From Marsupella aquatica (Eukaryota; Marchantiophyta): DNA of 64,000 nt. The stretch spans positions 21,452,001 to 21,516,000 of the forward strand of contig OZ316891.1 in NCBI GenBank assembly GCA_973895155.1, read 5' to 3'. Position numbers and translations under genes: made by a program. The notes beneath the pieces are model-generated. The model made no database searches. It was not told the DNA's origin and saw only the letters and a program-made list of their open reading frames with translations. This document shows, piece by piece, positions 10,423 to 21,500 of the stretch (the stretch's first letter is position 1; every line of letters starts with the position of its first letter).

Positions 10423-12212
10423 AGTGGTGGCCCTCCCACCACGTGCCCGTCCAAACTCGTTTCTCAGCCTTGAAACAAGTCGAACCTTGCACTAACACGG
10501 AATGTTGGGGCAAGTTCTCCCCGACTATACTCCTTGTCGTTAGCGACCCCTCCCATACGAAGCCGCACTTGCCCTCGTCAGCACAACCGTCGCTCAACGG
10601 TCTTTGCTATCTGCACAAGCAACCAACCAACCGGTAAGAACTTGTCTTGATCTCGGAACTCCCAAGACCATTGTCTTGCCTCAAGCTCAACAGTCGTTAG
10701 TAAGTAGGTCAGCGGATAGAGCCTCCCAGGCCCGCATGGCATTGCCATAAGCTGAAACTAAGGTCGACATCACTGTTCGTCCAGAACAGTCTATCTACCG
10801 GATGTCGCCCAAGCTTCCCCACTTTTTACCCGTCAATGGCTGACCGCCCTGCCTCCAGGACATGCCCATGGCCCAAACTCAGTTTTTCACAAACTAGTAG
10901 TAACACGCCGGGACCATTTAGTTTCTAGATCTTAGCCACCTCTCTGCGAAACCGGGTTCCGCTCAACCTCTCACCATGCATCGGGACCAGATCTCAATGG
11001 CAGCCCCCAGAGTCTACTTGGTTCTACCTCTCCAACATCAGGTCCCCGTGGGAACCAAATGCGGTTTGGTCACTGTTCGACTTCGGATCGGCAAGAGGGA
11101 CTCCCCCCATTGCAAGCCTCAAAACCAAAATCATCCAATGCACAATCAGAGAGCACCATGAGGTAGCTTTCTTCATTAGCTTTCCAACGAGCCCAAGAAC
11201 TCCTCCAACGGAGATCTGGTCGTCGAGTTATGTTTGTTTCCGCTTCAAAACTCGAAACGACGTATCTTTGTTGATCGCGATCAGCTCGAGCTCAAACTTG
11301 AGAGGACCACTCCCCTCATATATGCTTCTGGGGACCTGCCACCCCCGGACCAGCTTTGGTCCCCTATCTTTGGCCCCCCTACCCGAGGGTCCGTGGGCCC
11401 CGCCACTTTGCTCGAAACGAAGATAATTGAAAACCTTCTGTAACTTGGTCTCGAGCGCAAATTGTGGCATAAGGGGTTAAAAGTTACGGCCCTAACCTCG
11501 CTCTGGTCCAGGCAACCCCCCTGGTCCAGGCAACCCCCTCTTGGTCCATCGATGCACGGTGACTCTAATCGAGTCTAAATCGGCTATAACTTTTGGCCCC
11601 TAGGTCTGTTGGCCAAAAAATATACGGCCCCATGATCGGGCTCATGTGGGGCTTCTCAGGTCCCTATGGTGATCCGTTGGAAAAATAGTTCATTTTTCCG
11701 TGATCGGCAACGGGCCCAAACTACAAGTATGCGGCTTGAGTCGGCCATAACTTTTGGCCCCTGGGTCCGTTGGCCGAGAAATATGCGGCCCCATGATCGG
11801 GCTCATGTAGGGCTTCTCGGGCCCCTATGGTGATCCGTTGGAAAAATAGTTCATTTTTCCATGATCGGCAACGGGCCCAAACTACAAGCATGCGGCTTGA
11901 GTCGGCCATAATTTTTGGCCCTTGGGTCCGTTGGCCGAGAAATATGCGGCCCCATGATTGGGCTCATGTGGGGCTTCTTGGGCCCCTATGGTGATCCATT
12001 GGAAAAATAGTTTATATTTCCGTGATCGGCAATGGGCCCAATAAAGTTAATTGGAGCGCGCTTTTGTCAAGTCTTGTCCTTGCTCTTACTAGCCTCCTCT
12101 TTGTTAGTCGCCTCCCTAATGGCCATGATGGTAGCAAATCTAAGAGGGGCTCAACGCTGGAGTTAGGCAACGCCGAAGAAATTACGAGTAGGTGAAAGTT
12201 ATATTCGCGACT
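10423..12212 (-). repeat. Right (5') LTR of the nested gypsy element, with internal tandem repeats
   Basis: The region starts 2 bp beyond the primer-binding site and ends at the GCAGC target duplication, giving an LTR of about 1.79 kb. Its termini read AGT...ACT on the plus strand rather than the canonical TG...CA, so the exact ends may be off by a base or two. It contains a 161-bp tandem repeat and two copies of CTGGTCCAGGCAACCCCC near 11.5 kb. Confidence 0.75.
11580..12040. repeat. 161-bp tandem repeat, three units
   Basis: Three units begin TCGGCTATA or TCGGCCATA at 11580, 11741 and 11902. Each contains GGCCCCATGATCGGGCTCAT, CCCTATGGTGATCC and GATCGGCAACGGGCCCAA. The third unit is cut short near 12040. 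The repeats lie inside the gypsy LTR and could be duplicated promoter or enhancer modules. Confidence 0.85.
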
Positions 12213-12764
12213 GCAGCTATGTTGACAGCTTCCGTCCAAAAGATTTGTGGCAATTTAGAGTGGCTCAACATGCTCCTTGCTCGCTCCAACAATGTGCGGT
12301 TGAGTCGCTCAGCAACACCATTTTTTTCAGGAGTGTACACAGTTGTGAGATGGTGAGTAATTCCCTTATTTGCACAATATGTGTTGAACTCGCCAGAGGT
12401 GTATTCACCACCATTATCTGATCATAGATATCTTACATTCTTTGCAGTCTGTGTCTCAACTTGAGCTACCCATTGTTTGAAGATGGAAAACACTTCAAAC
12501 TTATGGACAATGAAATAAATCCAAAAAAACCTTGAGTAATCATCGATAAACGATACATAGTATTGTTTGCCTGAATGTGAGGAAACCGGAGTAGGACCCC
12601 ACAACTTTAGAATGATGAATGGCAGTCAAAAATGGAGTTCTTGTTTTCTTGCCGACAATGCAATGATCACAAAAACTCAACTTGCATGCTTGCAATCCTG
12701 GTAGGAGATGTTGCTTGTGCAGGATTTCCAAACTTTTTTCACTCATGTGACCAAGCCGAGCATG
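12213..12764 (-). pseudogene. Copia GAG-pre-integrase and integrase core
   Basis: The minus strand reads HARLGHMSEKSLEIL, the zinc-type CDHCIVGKKTRTPF, then in a shifted frame WGPTPVSS, YYVSFIDDYSRFFW, and on to GVAERLNRTLLERARSML and FWTEAVNIAA, where the gypsy insertion begins. These are the ordered copia landmarks of GAG-pre-integrase and the retroviral-type integrase core. The frame is broken near 12600, where the usual linker between the zinc region and the core is partly lost. Confidence 0.88.
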
Positions 12765-14108
12765 TCATAAATTGATTTTCTCTTCCTGAGATGTGACCAA
12801 ATTGACTTCGGCAAGAAGAGTGGTGCCTTCCAAGACATAGATATTTCTTTTCCTCTTGCCAATAAAAACTTTATTTGATCCATGCGTGACTGTTAACACC
12901 CCATCAGTTGCACTCCATTGATAACTCTTCGCATCCAAGTAGCCAAGAGAAATCAAATTCTTACACATTTCTGGAATGTGTCTGACATTTGATAGAGTAT
13001 AGTACTTGCCACCGGGTAGTTGAATCTTTACGGATCCAATCCCTAAAACTTTGCAAGAATGATTATTTCCCATCAAAATAGATCCGTTGATAGGAGTGTA
13101 GGATGAGAAAAGTTTACGCATATAGCACATGTGATACGAGCAAGCAGAATCCAAGATCCATTGACAATCTTCAACTTGGGAAGTGGTACACAATGCAAAT
13201 TCTTCACTATCCTCTTCTCGAACAACTACTTGGGCTGAAGAACCGACAACTTCCTTGAATGTGTCTTTGACGAGACAATCCTTCTTCATGTGGCCCACTT
13301 TATCACACTTCCAACACTTTATCTCACGAGTAGACTTGGATGGTGATTTGGATCGAAATCTAGATCTGGATCTAAACCTCCTCCTACCAAAAGATCGGTC
13401 GTGGAACCTTCCTCGCTTCATGGGAAGTGGGTTAAACCTTTTGTTTTCATGAGATGGCTCCCTTGATTTGCCTCTTTCTACCAACAGTGCTGTTGATGAT
13501 GAGGTTGAGGTAGGATGAGCTGAAGAAACCAGCTTAGACTGCATGTCATCGGTCAATAGGGCACTCATCACATCATTGTAGGATATAGTTGTCTTATCAC
13601 GGAATAGAAGAACTCGAGACAAAGATTGGTACAAAGGTGGTAGTGAGCTCAAGAGTTGTAAGGCTTTCTTTTCTTCCCTCAAATGCTCCCCCAAATTCTC
13701 TAGGTCAACCACAAGATCATTGAACTGATCGATATGATCTTGAATCTTGACTCCATCAGCCATTTTGAATTGCATGAGCTTCAGGCTTGCATACATTCGG
13801 TTTGACATCTCCTTCTTGTAGTACTTGTTGCGCAATGCTTGAAACAAGTCCCTCATCGTTTGTGTTGTTTTTTCCTCGAACTGCTTCTTCACATTGTTTT
13901 TCAGGTACATGCCAACAATACTTACCGCTTGATCTTGGAGATCATGCCAATCATCATCTTCCATCTCCTTGGGTTGAGATCTTAGTACCTTGCCTAGGCC
14001 CATCGCCCTAAGTGCATCCCTCATGTTACGTTCCCACATTGTATAGTCCATCTGACCATCAAATTTTTCCATCTCAAACCTTTGACCTCCAATCCTAGTA
14101 GTTGTCAT
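12765..14108 (-). CDS. Copia gag and protease region
   Basis: This is a 447-codon open frame. It starts MTTTRIGGQRFEMEKFDG, which resembles the usual copia gag opening, continues through the gag domain (YTMWERNMRDALRAMGL, MKLMQFKMADG-like helix region), then an Arg/Ser-rich stretch and a CCHC zinc knuckle, CWKCDKVGHMKKDC. It ends in the aspartic protease region, WILDSACSYHMC, where the common DSG is DSA. The TGA that ends the frame at 12765-12767 replaces the Trp codon of the LWHxRLGH motif and the same frame continues beyond it, so the stop is a nonsense change inside the polyprotein. Gag assembles the particle in which reverse transcription occurs. Confidence 0.88.
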   Translation of the reverse strand: MTTTRIGGQRFEMEKFDGQMDYTMWERNMRDALRAMGLGKVLRSQPKEMEDDDWHDLQDQAVSIVGMYLKNNVKKQFEEKTTQTMRDLFQALRNKYYKKEMSNRMYASLKLMQFKMADGVKIQDHIDQFNDLVVDLENLGEHLREEKKALQLLSSLPPLYQSLSRVLLFRDKTTISYNDVMSALLTDDMQSKLVSSAHPTSTSSSTALLVERGKSREPSHENKRFNPLPMKRGRFHDRSFGRRRFRSRSRFRSKSPSKSTREIKCWKCDKVGHMKKDCLVKDTFKEVVGSSAQVVVREEDSEEFALCTTSQVEDCQWILDSACSYHMCYMRKLFSSYTPINGSILMGNNHSCKVLGIGSVKIQLPGGKYYTLSNVRHIPEMCKNLISLGYLDAKSYQWSATDGVLTVTHGSNKVFIGKRKRNIYVLEGTTLLAEVNLVTSQEEKINL

Positions 14109-15263
14109 CGCTGGAATGCCAAATGTAGTGTGGAATCATCTTCCGACAAGAATTAAACGTCGAATACTCAGATGTGGGGTGTGAAAATAAGGCCAAAAAT
14201 GAAAGTTGGTGAATTTTGAAACTGATCACTCCTATGTATAGCCCACAAGATAACGCTCCAAATTCTGAAAATGATTTGTCAAATGGACTCTCGAGTGCCA
14301 AGAAGTTTTACTCCGATCGGAGGGGATTAAAAGATGAAATAATTACCCCTCGAGGGAATCTATTATGCCAAAGATTCCACTAGTATACTTTTTCAAAATC
14401 AAACGTACCAATACTTGCCTAGCTTCCTCAAGTACGCCTCTCCAAAAGTTGAAGTTGATCCGATTTTATTTGCCGCTTGGAATCTTTGACCTTCGGTAAA
14501 AATTTAAGCCTCTGGAAAATAATCTTTTCGGGAAATTTTGTCCGCCCTTGTACAGCCCCTGTGGGGTACTTCACAGGGGGCACTTCCCCTGCCCGAGCCC
14601 TGTCGAGCCCTAAAATACCTCCTCGAAATTTTCGACCTCCTCGCGCATCCGCGGAAGTCGCGACTACTCACGGCAGAAAGTACCCTTCGGCGGATTCACT
14701 CAAATTCCCGTCTCAGTTTTTGACGAAATACAATTCTAATTTCAGATTCAGAAACTAGACTTCGAGGGCATCAAGATTGATATAAAGAACTTGAAAAATG
14801 GTGGAGTAATGAAGGAGAACAAATTTGGTGAAAGTGACTCATATTAAGTTATCCGCCATAGCCAAAATTTCGAGCTCAAAAAACAAGAATTTAAATTAAG
14901 ATTGTTTCTTAACCGTTTGACAAAATTTAACGATGTTGATATCGAAACGTCTAGAAAGACAAGGCGCTCAAGCGTATCTCAATTTCAAGTCTCGATAGAA
15001 CAATAAAAAATAATGATCTGAGAAATTGACCTTATCTCTTGCCCGATAACGTAAATTGAAAACTGTCACTTACAATTGTTTCCGTTTCTGACCTCAGGCC
15101 TTCATTGCTTCATTGAAATGAGCTCCTGGTTATGTGCTCCACACTTGTGAGAACATTGAGTCCGATCTTCTTTCAATAGCTCCGCTTCGAAGAGGAAATT
15201 ATCCGTTGTTCGCTTTGCTTGAAGCAAGTTCTATGGAGTTCCTAATCGACTGAAAAAATCTGA
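14109..15263 (-). other. Copia 5' leader, non-coding
   Basis: About 1.15 kb lies between the primer-binding site and the gag start. No coding motif is visible on either strand. A long untranslated leader is the simplest reading, although part of it could be an older unrecognised insertion. Confidence 0.6.
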
Positions 15264-15275
15264 GCTCTGATACCA
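15264..15275 (-). promoter_or_regulatory. Primer-binding site of the copia element
   Basis: On the element's strand the sequence is TGGTATCAGAGC, the exact complement type of the 3' end of plant initiator-Met tRNA. It is 2 bp inside the right LTR, the standard position. Confidence 0.93.
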
Positions 15276-15277
15276 AT

Positions 15278-15595
15278 TGTGGGGAGACATCTTCTCCGGA
15301 AAAACACTCCAAATATACATGTGCTCAATAGTTACGTGGTTCGCCTCAAGGTTGACTATGTCCATGGGAAGACCAAGCTTTATTAATGGTTATGTATCTA
15401 CTCAAGCATCACCATAGCTCTCATGTCTTGCTATATCATTGTGTTCTCTCTTGAAATCTCTCTTGTGTGTTCTCACACCACATAGAAGTTGAAGAGATAA
15501 GGACCAATCTCTTCAACTAGGGTTTACTCTAACCCTAGTTAACATACTAACCATAGTTCAACCCAAGACTGAGTTAACCTCTACATCCCGAACTC
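15278..15595 (-). repeat. Right LTR of the copia element (5' LTR)
   Basis: This 318-bp repeat begins TGTGGGGAGA and ends CTCTACA and is followed by the TCCCG target duplication. It aligns with the left LTR with a small number of substitutions and one short deletion. It would contain the promoter for minus-strand transcription. Confidence 0.93.
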
Positions 15596-17794
15596 CTCCC
15601 AACCCGGTTCTTGGCTCCTCCGGTTTAGCGAGTTGGGACCCGGTTTGGAGTCAGGGCTAGTCGAGGCCAGGCCCAAGGGTTAGGGTTTGGGGTCGAGTTA
15701 GAGGATGAGCATTGGGATGGGTTGGGGTGGGGATTTGGATTTGAGGTTGGGTGGTGGCAGTGTCGAGTGGCTACGGCGAGTTAGGGTTTGAATGGCCAGG
15801 TCCACCAGGAAGAGCCCAAGCCAAGGGGGTTGTGGAAGGGCATAAGAGGAAGGCTTTATTTCATTCTGCAAGTGAATATGGCTTGGGTACCTGGACTAAA
15901 TGGGGAGGAGAAAGGTAAATTTTGGTTTTGGTTTAAGTTTAATTTCTTTTGATTTGGTGTAAGCTAGTTTTGGGTTTTCTGTGGTTATTTTATAAGTCCC
16001 TTAGATAAATTACAAAATTGATTAATGGAGGGATATAAAGAATTCTTTGTACGCGCATGCTCGAAGCTTTAGCTTGGCGTGCGATATTTTGTAAAAAACA
16101 TTGCCTTAATAACTTTATATCATTTTTCTATTAAGTAAAATACTTGAGAGGATGGAGATACCCATGTGCGCATGCTTGGAGCTTTGGCTTGGCGTTACAA
16201 TTTCTTTCAAAAATTTAATTGATAGATAAATGGTTGCTAAGTTATACGTATCCTATAACCTAGGTCAAAGTAGTGATATCAACAATTATGAGAGATTGAG
16301 AAATTTTTGTACGTATTTTTGGAGCTTGGTGTTGAGATATTTCATTCAACATTGATACTATCATCCTCCAACTCGTTCTACTTTGTAAGAGCTGACTGCT
16401 ACCCATTGCAATATCACCACGCTTGCATTTAGACTCCAAAATTATTGTGTGTTTCTCGAACACATCAAAATCATAATATACTCCTTCATGTTTTGCATCA
16501 TAGGATCATTAATGACATTTGTATTATTTTATCCTCATCAAATTGCAATTCCTATTGACCCATGTTTGCAAGATTTATAATAATAAAAACACATTTACTC
16601 ATTCAACACAAATTTGAACATTCATAAAGTAGCAATATGAACAAATAAAAAATACATTCTACTTCATATAACATGATTTAACATGCCAATGTTGATGTGG
16701 TAATTTGAGGGTATTTATCTTCCTAATTTATAATTTCTAATCTCTAAGATAAAGACTATTTTGCAAAATAGTTTACAATCGTGAAATGTTTGAACCATTT
16801 TCAACTCCAAAAAGCACAATCATTTTTTCTCTTAATATTTGTGGTCATCATATTGTAGTATTGTACTAAGGACATAAATCAGCATTTAATGTCCAAAACT
16901 CGGTATTCAATCCCATGGAAGAACAAGAAAGGAATGATTTTCTATCGTTTAACACTTATGAATGACTAAGGTCACAAAAAACACAGGTTTGAGCCTTTTA
17001 CTATGATTGCTCAGCAAGGCATAGATTTGAATGTTTGCTTAACATTGTAAATGCAATTAATAAAATGGAAACAAATAACAAAACACAATGAAATCTTGAG
17101 GTATGATGAGGGAGTCTGGAAAACACCAAGGTAACTTCTCATCAATACTTCATTTGATGTGATTTGGGTGATATATCCGTAAGAACATTTTTGGAATGGA
17201 TTACTGTACTAGGATGATTACTAAAATGCCGTCAACACGTCTCAACTTTTCCTTCCAAAGGTACTCAGAAGAAACTAGTAATCAATCTCTTCGATATCCA
17301 GTCGGTACTCTGAGTCACGAATAATAAACACCATCATGATCAAATTGAAGTCACAGGTAATTGGTGAGTAACAATCTTTGCATCCCATGCACAAGCAATG
17401 TCACGCCAAAAATTATGCATCAAGAACTCAAGAAGATGGGTTGTCACCACTTAAGGAATCTATTCCCTCATACTTCTGAGATTCAACTTCATACAAGTAA
17501 TTTTACTTCAATGATCTAAACTCTCAATCATTCAGACCAAGGAAGGGAGAAGAATTCCTTTGTATTTGCAAGCTCCATACCATACGAAAACACACGGAAG
17601 CTTTGCAAAGGTGATTATAGTACTGCAGCACATGCCACAGGCACTACTTTATTTTTTCACACTTGAAAATGACACATTCTACTTCATATAGGCTAGCAGG
17701 AACCCAAGGAGACTGAAATACTGAAAGGACATGCCCTTTCATATCTAAAGGGTCTTGAATAAACTTAATGACGGTCATCCTTGAAAAGTGAATG
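15596..17794. repeat. Intergenic; short dispersed repeat GCATGCT.GAGCTTTGGCTTGGCGT
   Basis: No gene is recognised. A motif close to CGCATGCTTGGAGCTTT followed by GGCTTGGCGT occurs near 16053 and 16168, with a weaker half copy near 16318. Outside this the sequence is AT-rich and unremarkable. Confidence 0.45.
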
Positions 17795-18408
17795 GACACT
17801 GTTGAAAGTGTCAAAAATGCAGGGGACGCTTCAGAAAGCGTCGAGGTTTGAGCGGACGCTTTGCAAAGCGTCGGTGTTTGCGGTAAAACTAATAAACAGT
17901 GATTTTAATCTAATTTTGACTTCTAAACTAAGAGTCGGAATGAGTTGAAACTTTTCTAGGGTACTCTACTACATATAGTCTATATGCTGGAAAAGTTTCA
18001 GACTTTTCTGAGACTTCTAAGTGCCTCAAATAAATCGGTAAAAGTGGCGCGGTGTTATAAAAGTACGAAAACTGAAATTTTCTAAGTGTCGGGAACATAG
18101 TGGACGCTTCAGAAAGCGTCCAAAACTACAAAGGACTTTTATGGACGCTTCAGAAAGCGTCGGCTGAATTTCGAGGTTTTGGTCGCAGCGTCCATTTTCT
18201 GGGCTCCGGACGGGACGCTTCAGTGGGCGTCACAGTGTCGAGGTCACCTTCGGGGTAGCAGACGCTTCTGTGGGCGTCGCTCCTCATGTGGATTGCAGAG
18301 CGTCGGAGTACAACTAGTTGGGTGGTGGACGCTTCAGAAAGCGTCGTGGTCTTTGGGTGGACGCTTCTCAAAGCGTCCAAAAATACAAGGGACGCTTCAC
18401 AAAGCGTC
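17795..18408. repeat. Array of 18-bp palindromes, GACGCTT-4 nt-AAGCGTC
   Basis: Full copies lie at 17825-17842, 17855-17872, 18103-18120, 18144-18161, 18214-18231, 18261-18278, 18328-18345, 18360-18377 and 18391-18408. A variant, GACACT...AGTGTC, is at 17795-17812, and single half sites lie near 18187 and 18299. The copy at 17855 is a perfect palindrome, GACGCTTTGCAAAGCGTC. The four-base centre varies (CAGA, TGCA, CTCA, CACA, CAGT) and two copies carry GGGCGTC in the right arm. Spacing is irregular. The pattern resembles clustered binding sites in the subterminal or internal region of a DNA transposon; I see no transposase here. Confidence 0.85.
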
Positions 18409-18550
18409 GACGAAGTCGCGGCTATGCAAAAAACAGCAAAACTAAATTAATTTTAACTTTCAAATCACATGTTGGTTTGAGATGAAACTTGCAGGGATGA
18501 TTCTACTACGCAACTACTACCTCTTGAAAAAGTATGAGACTTTTCTGACC
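17855..18550. repeat. Diverged tandem duplication, about 536-bp period
   Basis: The sequence from a GACGCTT palindrome through an AAACTAA...TTTTAATTT-like stretch to GAGTTGAAACTTTTC and CTCTACTACA (17855-17970) recurs as GACGCTTCACAAAGCGTC ... GAGATGAAACTTGCAGGG ... TTCTACTACG (18391-18512). Both copies are followed by a GAAAAAGT...GAGACTTTTCTGA-like segment. So the palindrome array belongs to a larger duplicated unit. Confidence 0.6.
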
Positions 18551-21500
18551 ATGATAGCTATTTAACTAAAATAGCAGAGATCGGCTGATTGTGATAATTG
18601 TATATAGAGTTCATTCTTGTTGAAAAAGTGTTTTGGAGGTCGGTTCTTGAATCTTCTAGTCTGCATTGCTTCTCCAATGATGTCCAGTCTTCTTTCTTGG
18701 TAGCATGTAAAGAGCAAGGATTTATATTGGCGATCCTTGTCCAATAGAGGCAATAGCCTCCGATGAAGCATAACATTAGGTAAAGTGTTCGGTTAATCTA
18801 AATTGCTACAAAAGGTAACTAGATTGTACCTTGAATTAGAAAAAGTTTAAAATTTATAAAATTTCCATCATTTCTAACTAATGTACAGCATTACACATAT
18901 CACAGATAATGATATCCAATTTGGGGTCATGTTCCGTGACATTCTAACCCTTGCCCAACCACCGTGTACTCATAGACATTCCATCCAAATTCTCTTGATG
19001 TAATATCTCAAAAATATTTCTCAAGGTATATACATGTTTTGCTTGATTGTACTCACTTGAAATAGACTAAATAAGCTTGAAGCCATTTGTGAATATTGTT
19101 TTTGGTAGGCAATCCCTTTCTTTGCAATGGTGAGCCACATCAAATTCTCTGGTAATTTGCACTATGATTTATGCTTTGACAAGCCAAAATCATATAATCC
19201 AACATATACTTTGATAGTTATATCATTCTCGTGGTATCATGCGGAGAGACACTATCTCTTATGTACATCGTTATGTCTCTTGCATGTCCGTTAAGTATGT
19301 AGTTAGGATCAATACTTGAGTTAAATTGTACCTGTTCTTGAACCAAGTTAGGACCATTCTTGAAGTAAACGCGTTTGTTAAAAGAATGTTTGGACTTGGC
19401 TTGCTTAGGGTATGTCTCTCTTGAATGGTCATTGTCAGTTTTTCTTGAATCGCTATTGAGATAGAACTTTTTGGATAGTGCTTGTCAATTTTATACACGG
19501 ATTTTAGATTGTGATTTGTTAGATACTCCCAACAGATCTTGACATCCCATCTATTTTTAGTTTAATTTCAGTACTTTATTTTTTATGTCTTTTATACAAA
19601 AAGAACTGTCGAGTTAGCGACGGGGAGAAGAAGATTGGAGATGTTTTGTTTCTCAATTGTTTGTGGTGGTTTTGAATTCTTTTATCAAAACCATTGCAAT
19701 TTTTTGACAAAGATTGGAACAATGGGTTGAAAGTTAGAAGGTTTTATATTATGTGTACAAGTGTATACACACAAAATTTCCCTGGAAATCCAAATTTTTT
19801 TTGGACGTAGCGTAACCTACTACCATGACTTATTGTTAATCAACTGCTGCAACTTGCTACTGTTGCACCCTCACCTACACTTCAACTCATTTTTTATGTA
19901 ATCAGTAATTTGAACTCTCAACTTGATGACAATATTGGGATGCACAAGGTCCTATGCAAGGCTTAGTCCATCGAGGGCTCAGGGCCCATTTACAGCAATT
20001 AAAGCAAGAGCGGAAGAGTGAATCAACTTCCTCCTTTTGGGAGGAGATTTATTTATTTCCCATGGACAAGGCACGAGGCACAAGCAAGAGGAGAGGGCAC
20101 AAGGTCCTATAGAGCATGAAAGAAAGAGCTAAAGTCAAATTTTTGTCTATTTGGAGTTCATTTTTCCAGGGCACAAGGCCTAAAGAGCATTTAAGGAATG
20201 GAGGGGCATGAGGCCTATGCAAATCATTAAGAGAGCATCGTGCCCTCGCCTTTGGACCTCTTCTTATTTCTTTCTTTTGCCTCACCTCGGTGCCTCACGT
20301 TTTGTTGTACGGTCTGCATGGGGCATCGTGCCCTTGATTTAAGTTAGAGTTATTTCATTCTTTTTTCAATTTTTGGTTGTGATCCCTCCTCACCATCCAC
20401 CACACGCATATGATCGGATGTCATCCAATCCTCACTTGGCCAATTTTCCTATCAACGTGTGCCTTCTTCATTTTTTGTCGTACTACAAGTTTTAGGGTCC
20501 ACCTTGAGGCCCGATATATACACATAAGAGAGTCATGCCAATGCATACACATTGGACACTGATTGGTGCCCCTTATGTGTATAAACAAGGAGCCCGCATA
20601 TACACTTAAGAAATAGATCTTTTTTGCTATTTTTTGTTTAACCATAACATTCTTGCTTTGCATCATTTGCTTTATTTGTGAGTTAATTTTCTAGCCTTGG
20701 GGCTTCCACTTATTTTTCTTGTTAGTTTATTTCCTTACAGTGCCTTGTATAACTGGAAATGAGAGAAAATATTTTCTTGTTGCTATCATTTTTTTTGGCA
20801 CCTTGGGTGAGCATGCAATATGTCAATAGAGGAGTCAAGTCATAGCAACTCACTGCCACCCAAGTACCATTTGTAAAGTGATCTACAACCATTTGTACCA
20901 ATTTTATTAGAGTCTCAATATTTTTTATGGCGTCACCAAACAACAATAGCACCCATACCACCCAACCCGTCTTTTACATTTGGAGGTTATTTCAACACTA
21001 CCTCAAAGTCTGTTATCATTTTTTACCATTTACTCTTTTTTCAAGGATTATTTTTTATTTATCGACATATAACATGGATGTCAGCCCTCATCTGGTTGCA
21101 TTGAGCACTTAAGTGGACTGTATCCATGATTTATAGAAAGAGCATGTTGACTCTCATGAAATTAACCATGCATGACACTAAGTCATATATTATGATTAAA
21201 ATAACAATTTAGTCATTAAAATAATGAATATAACAAACAATTTTGACTATGTTAATATGCTATTGAAGAGCTTCCCCTGATTTATATCTACAAATTAGTA
21301 TGTTTCTAAAATTAAGCTCTATACGACAAACTATTCAAATATCCCTAAAAGAAAATGAAATGGATAGATCATTAGGGGCTCTATTCAAATCCATGATGAT
21401 ACTAATAAAGAATAAAAATAATATATCATAATAAAGAATAAAAATAATGCATTCTCATTTCTCTTGGTCTCGATATGATACAACTAGATAGACTAAAAGT

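Larger units (their letters stand above)
8189..12212 (-). mobile_element. Nested Ty3/gypsy chromodomain retrotransposon, internally deleted
   Basis: The element interrupts the copia integrase region and is flanked by the 5-bp duplication GCAGC (8184-8188 and 12213-12217); joining the flanks restores the copia reading frame. The right LTR (10423-12212) is about 1.8 kb. The left LTR is represented by a 67-bp match at 8189-8255 and then diverges. Between them lie a Met-tRNA-type primer-binding site (10408-10420), a gag-like or linker segment, integrase and a chromodomain. No protease, reverse transcriptase or RNase H is visible, so this is a deletion derivative. Being inside the copia element, it is the younger insertion. 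Confidence 0.85.
5551..15595 (-). mobile_element. Ty1/copia LTR retrotransposon, coding broken, split by a nested gypsy element
   Basis: Both LTRs begin TGTGGGGAGA and end CTCTACA, and the 5 bp outside each end is TCCCG (5546-5550 and 15596-15600), a clean target-site duplication. Transcription would run on the minus strand: the primer-binding site lies just inside the right LTR and the polypurine tract just inside the left one. Coding order from right to left is gag with a CCHC knuckle, protease, GAG-pre-integrase, integrase, reverse transcriptase and RNase H, which is the copia order. Removing the nested insertion at 8189-12212 would leave about 6 kb, normal for copia. Several stops and frameshifts make it non-autonomous. 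Confidence 0.93.

Noticed and set aside
14477-14758. Small plus-strand frames in the copia leader as an extra gene
   Set aside because: No domain or splice signals; the region is best explained as the retrotransposon's untranslated leader.
5551-15595. Endogenous plant virus (caulimovirus-type) insertion
   Set aside because: Domain order, LTRs, primer-binding sites and target duplications identify LTR retrotransposons; no movement or coat protein is seen.
17795-18408. CRISPR-like array
   Set aside because: The repeats are short palindromes with irregular spacing and variable centres, with no leader and no cas genes, in plant DNA.
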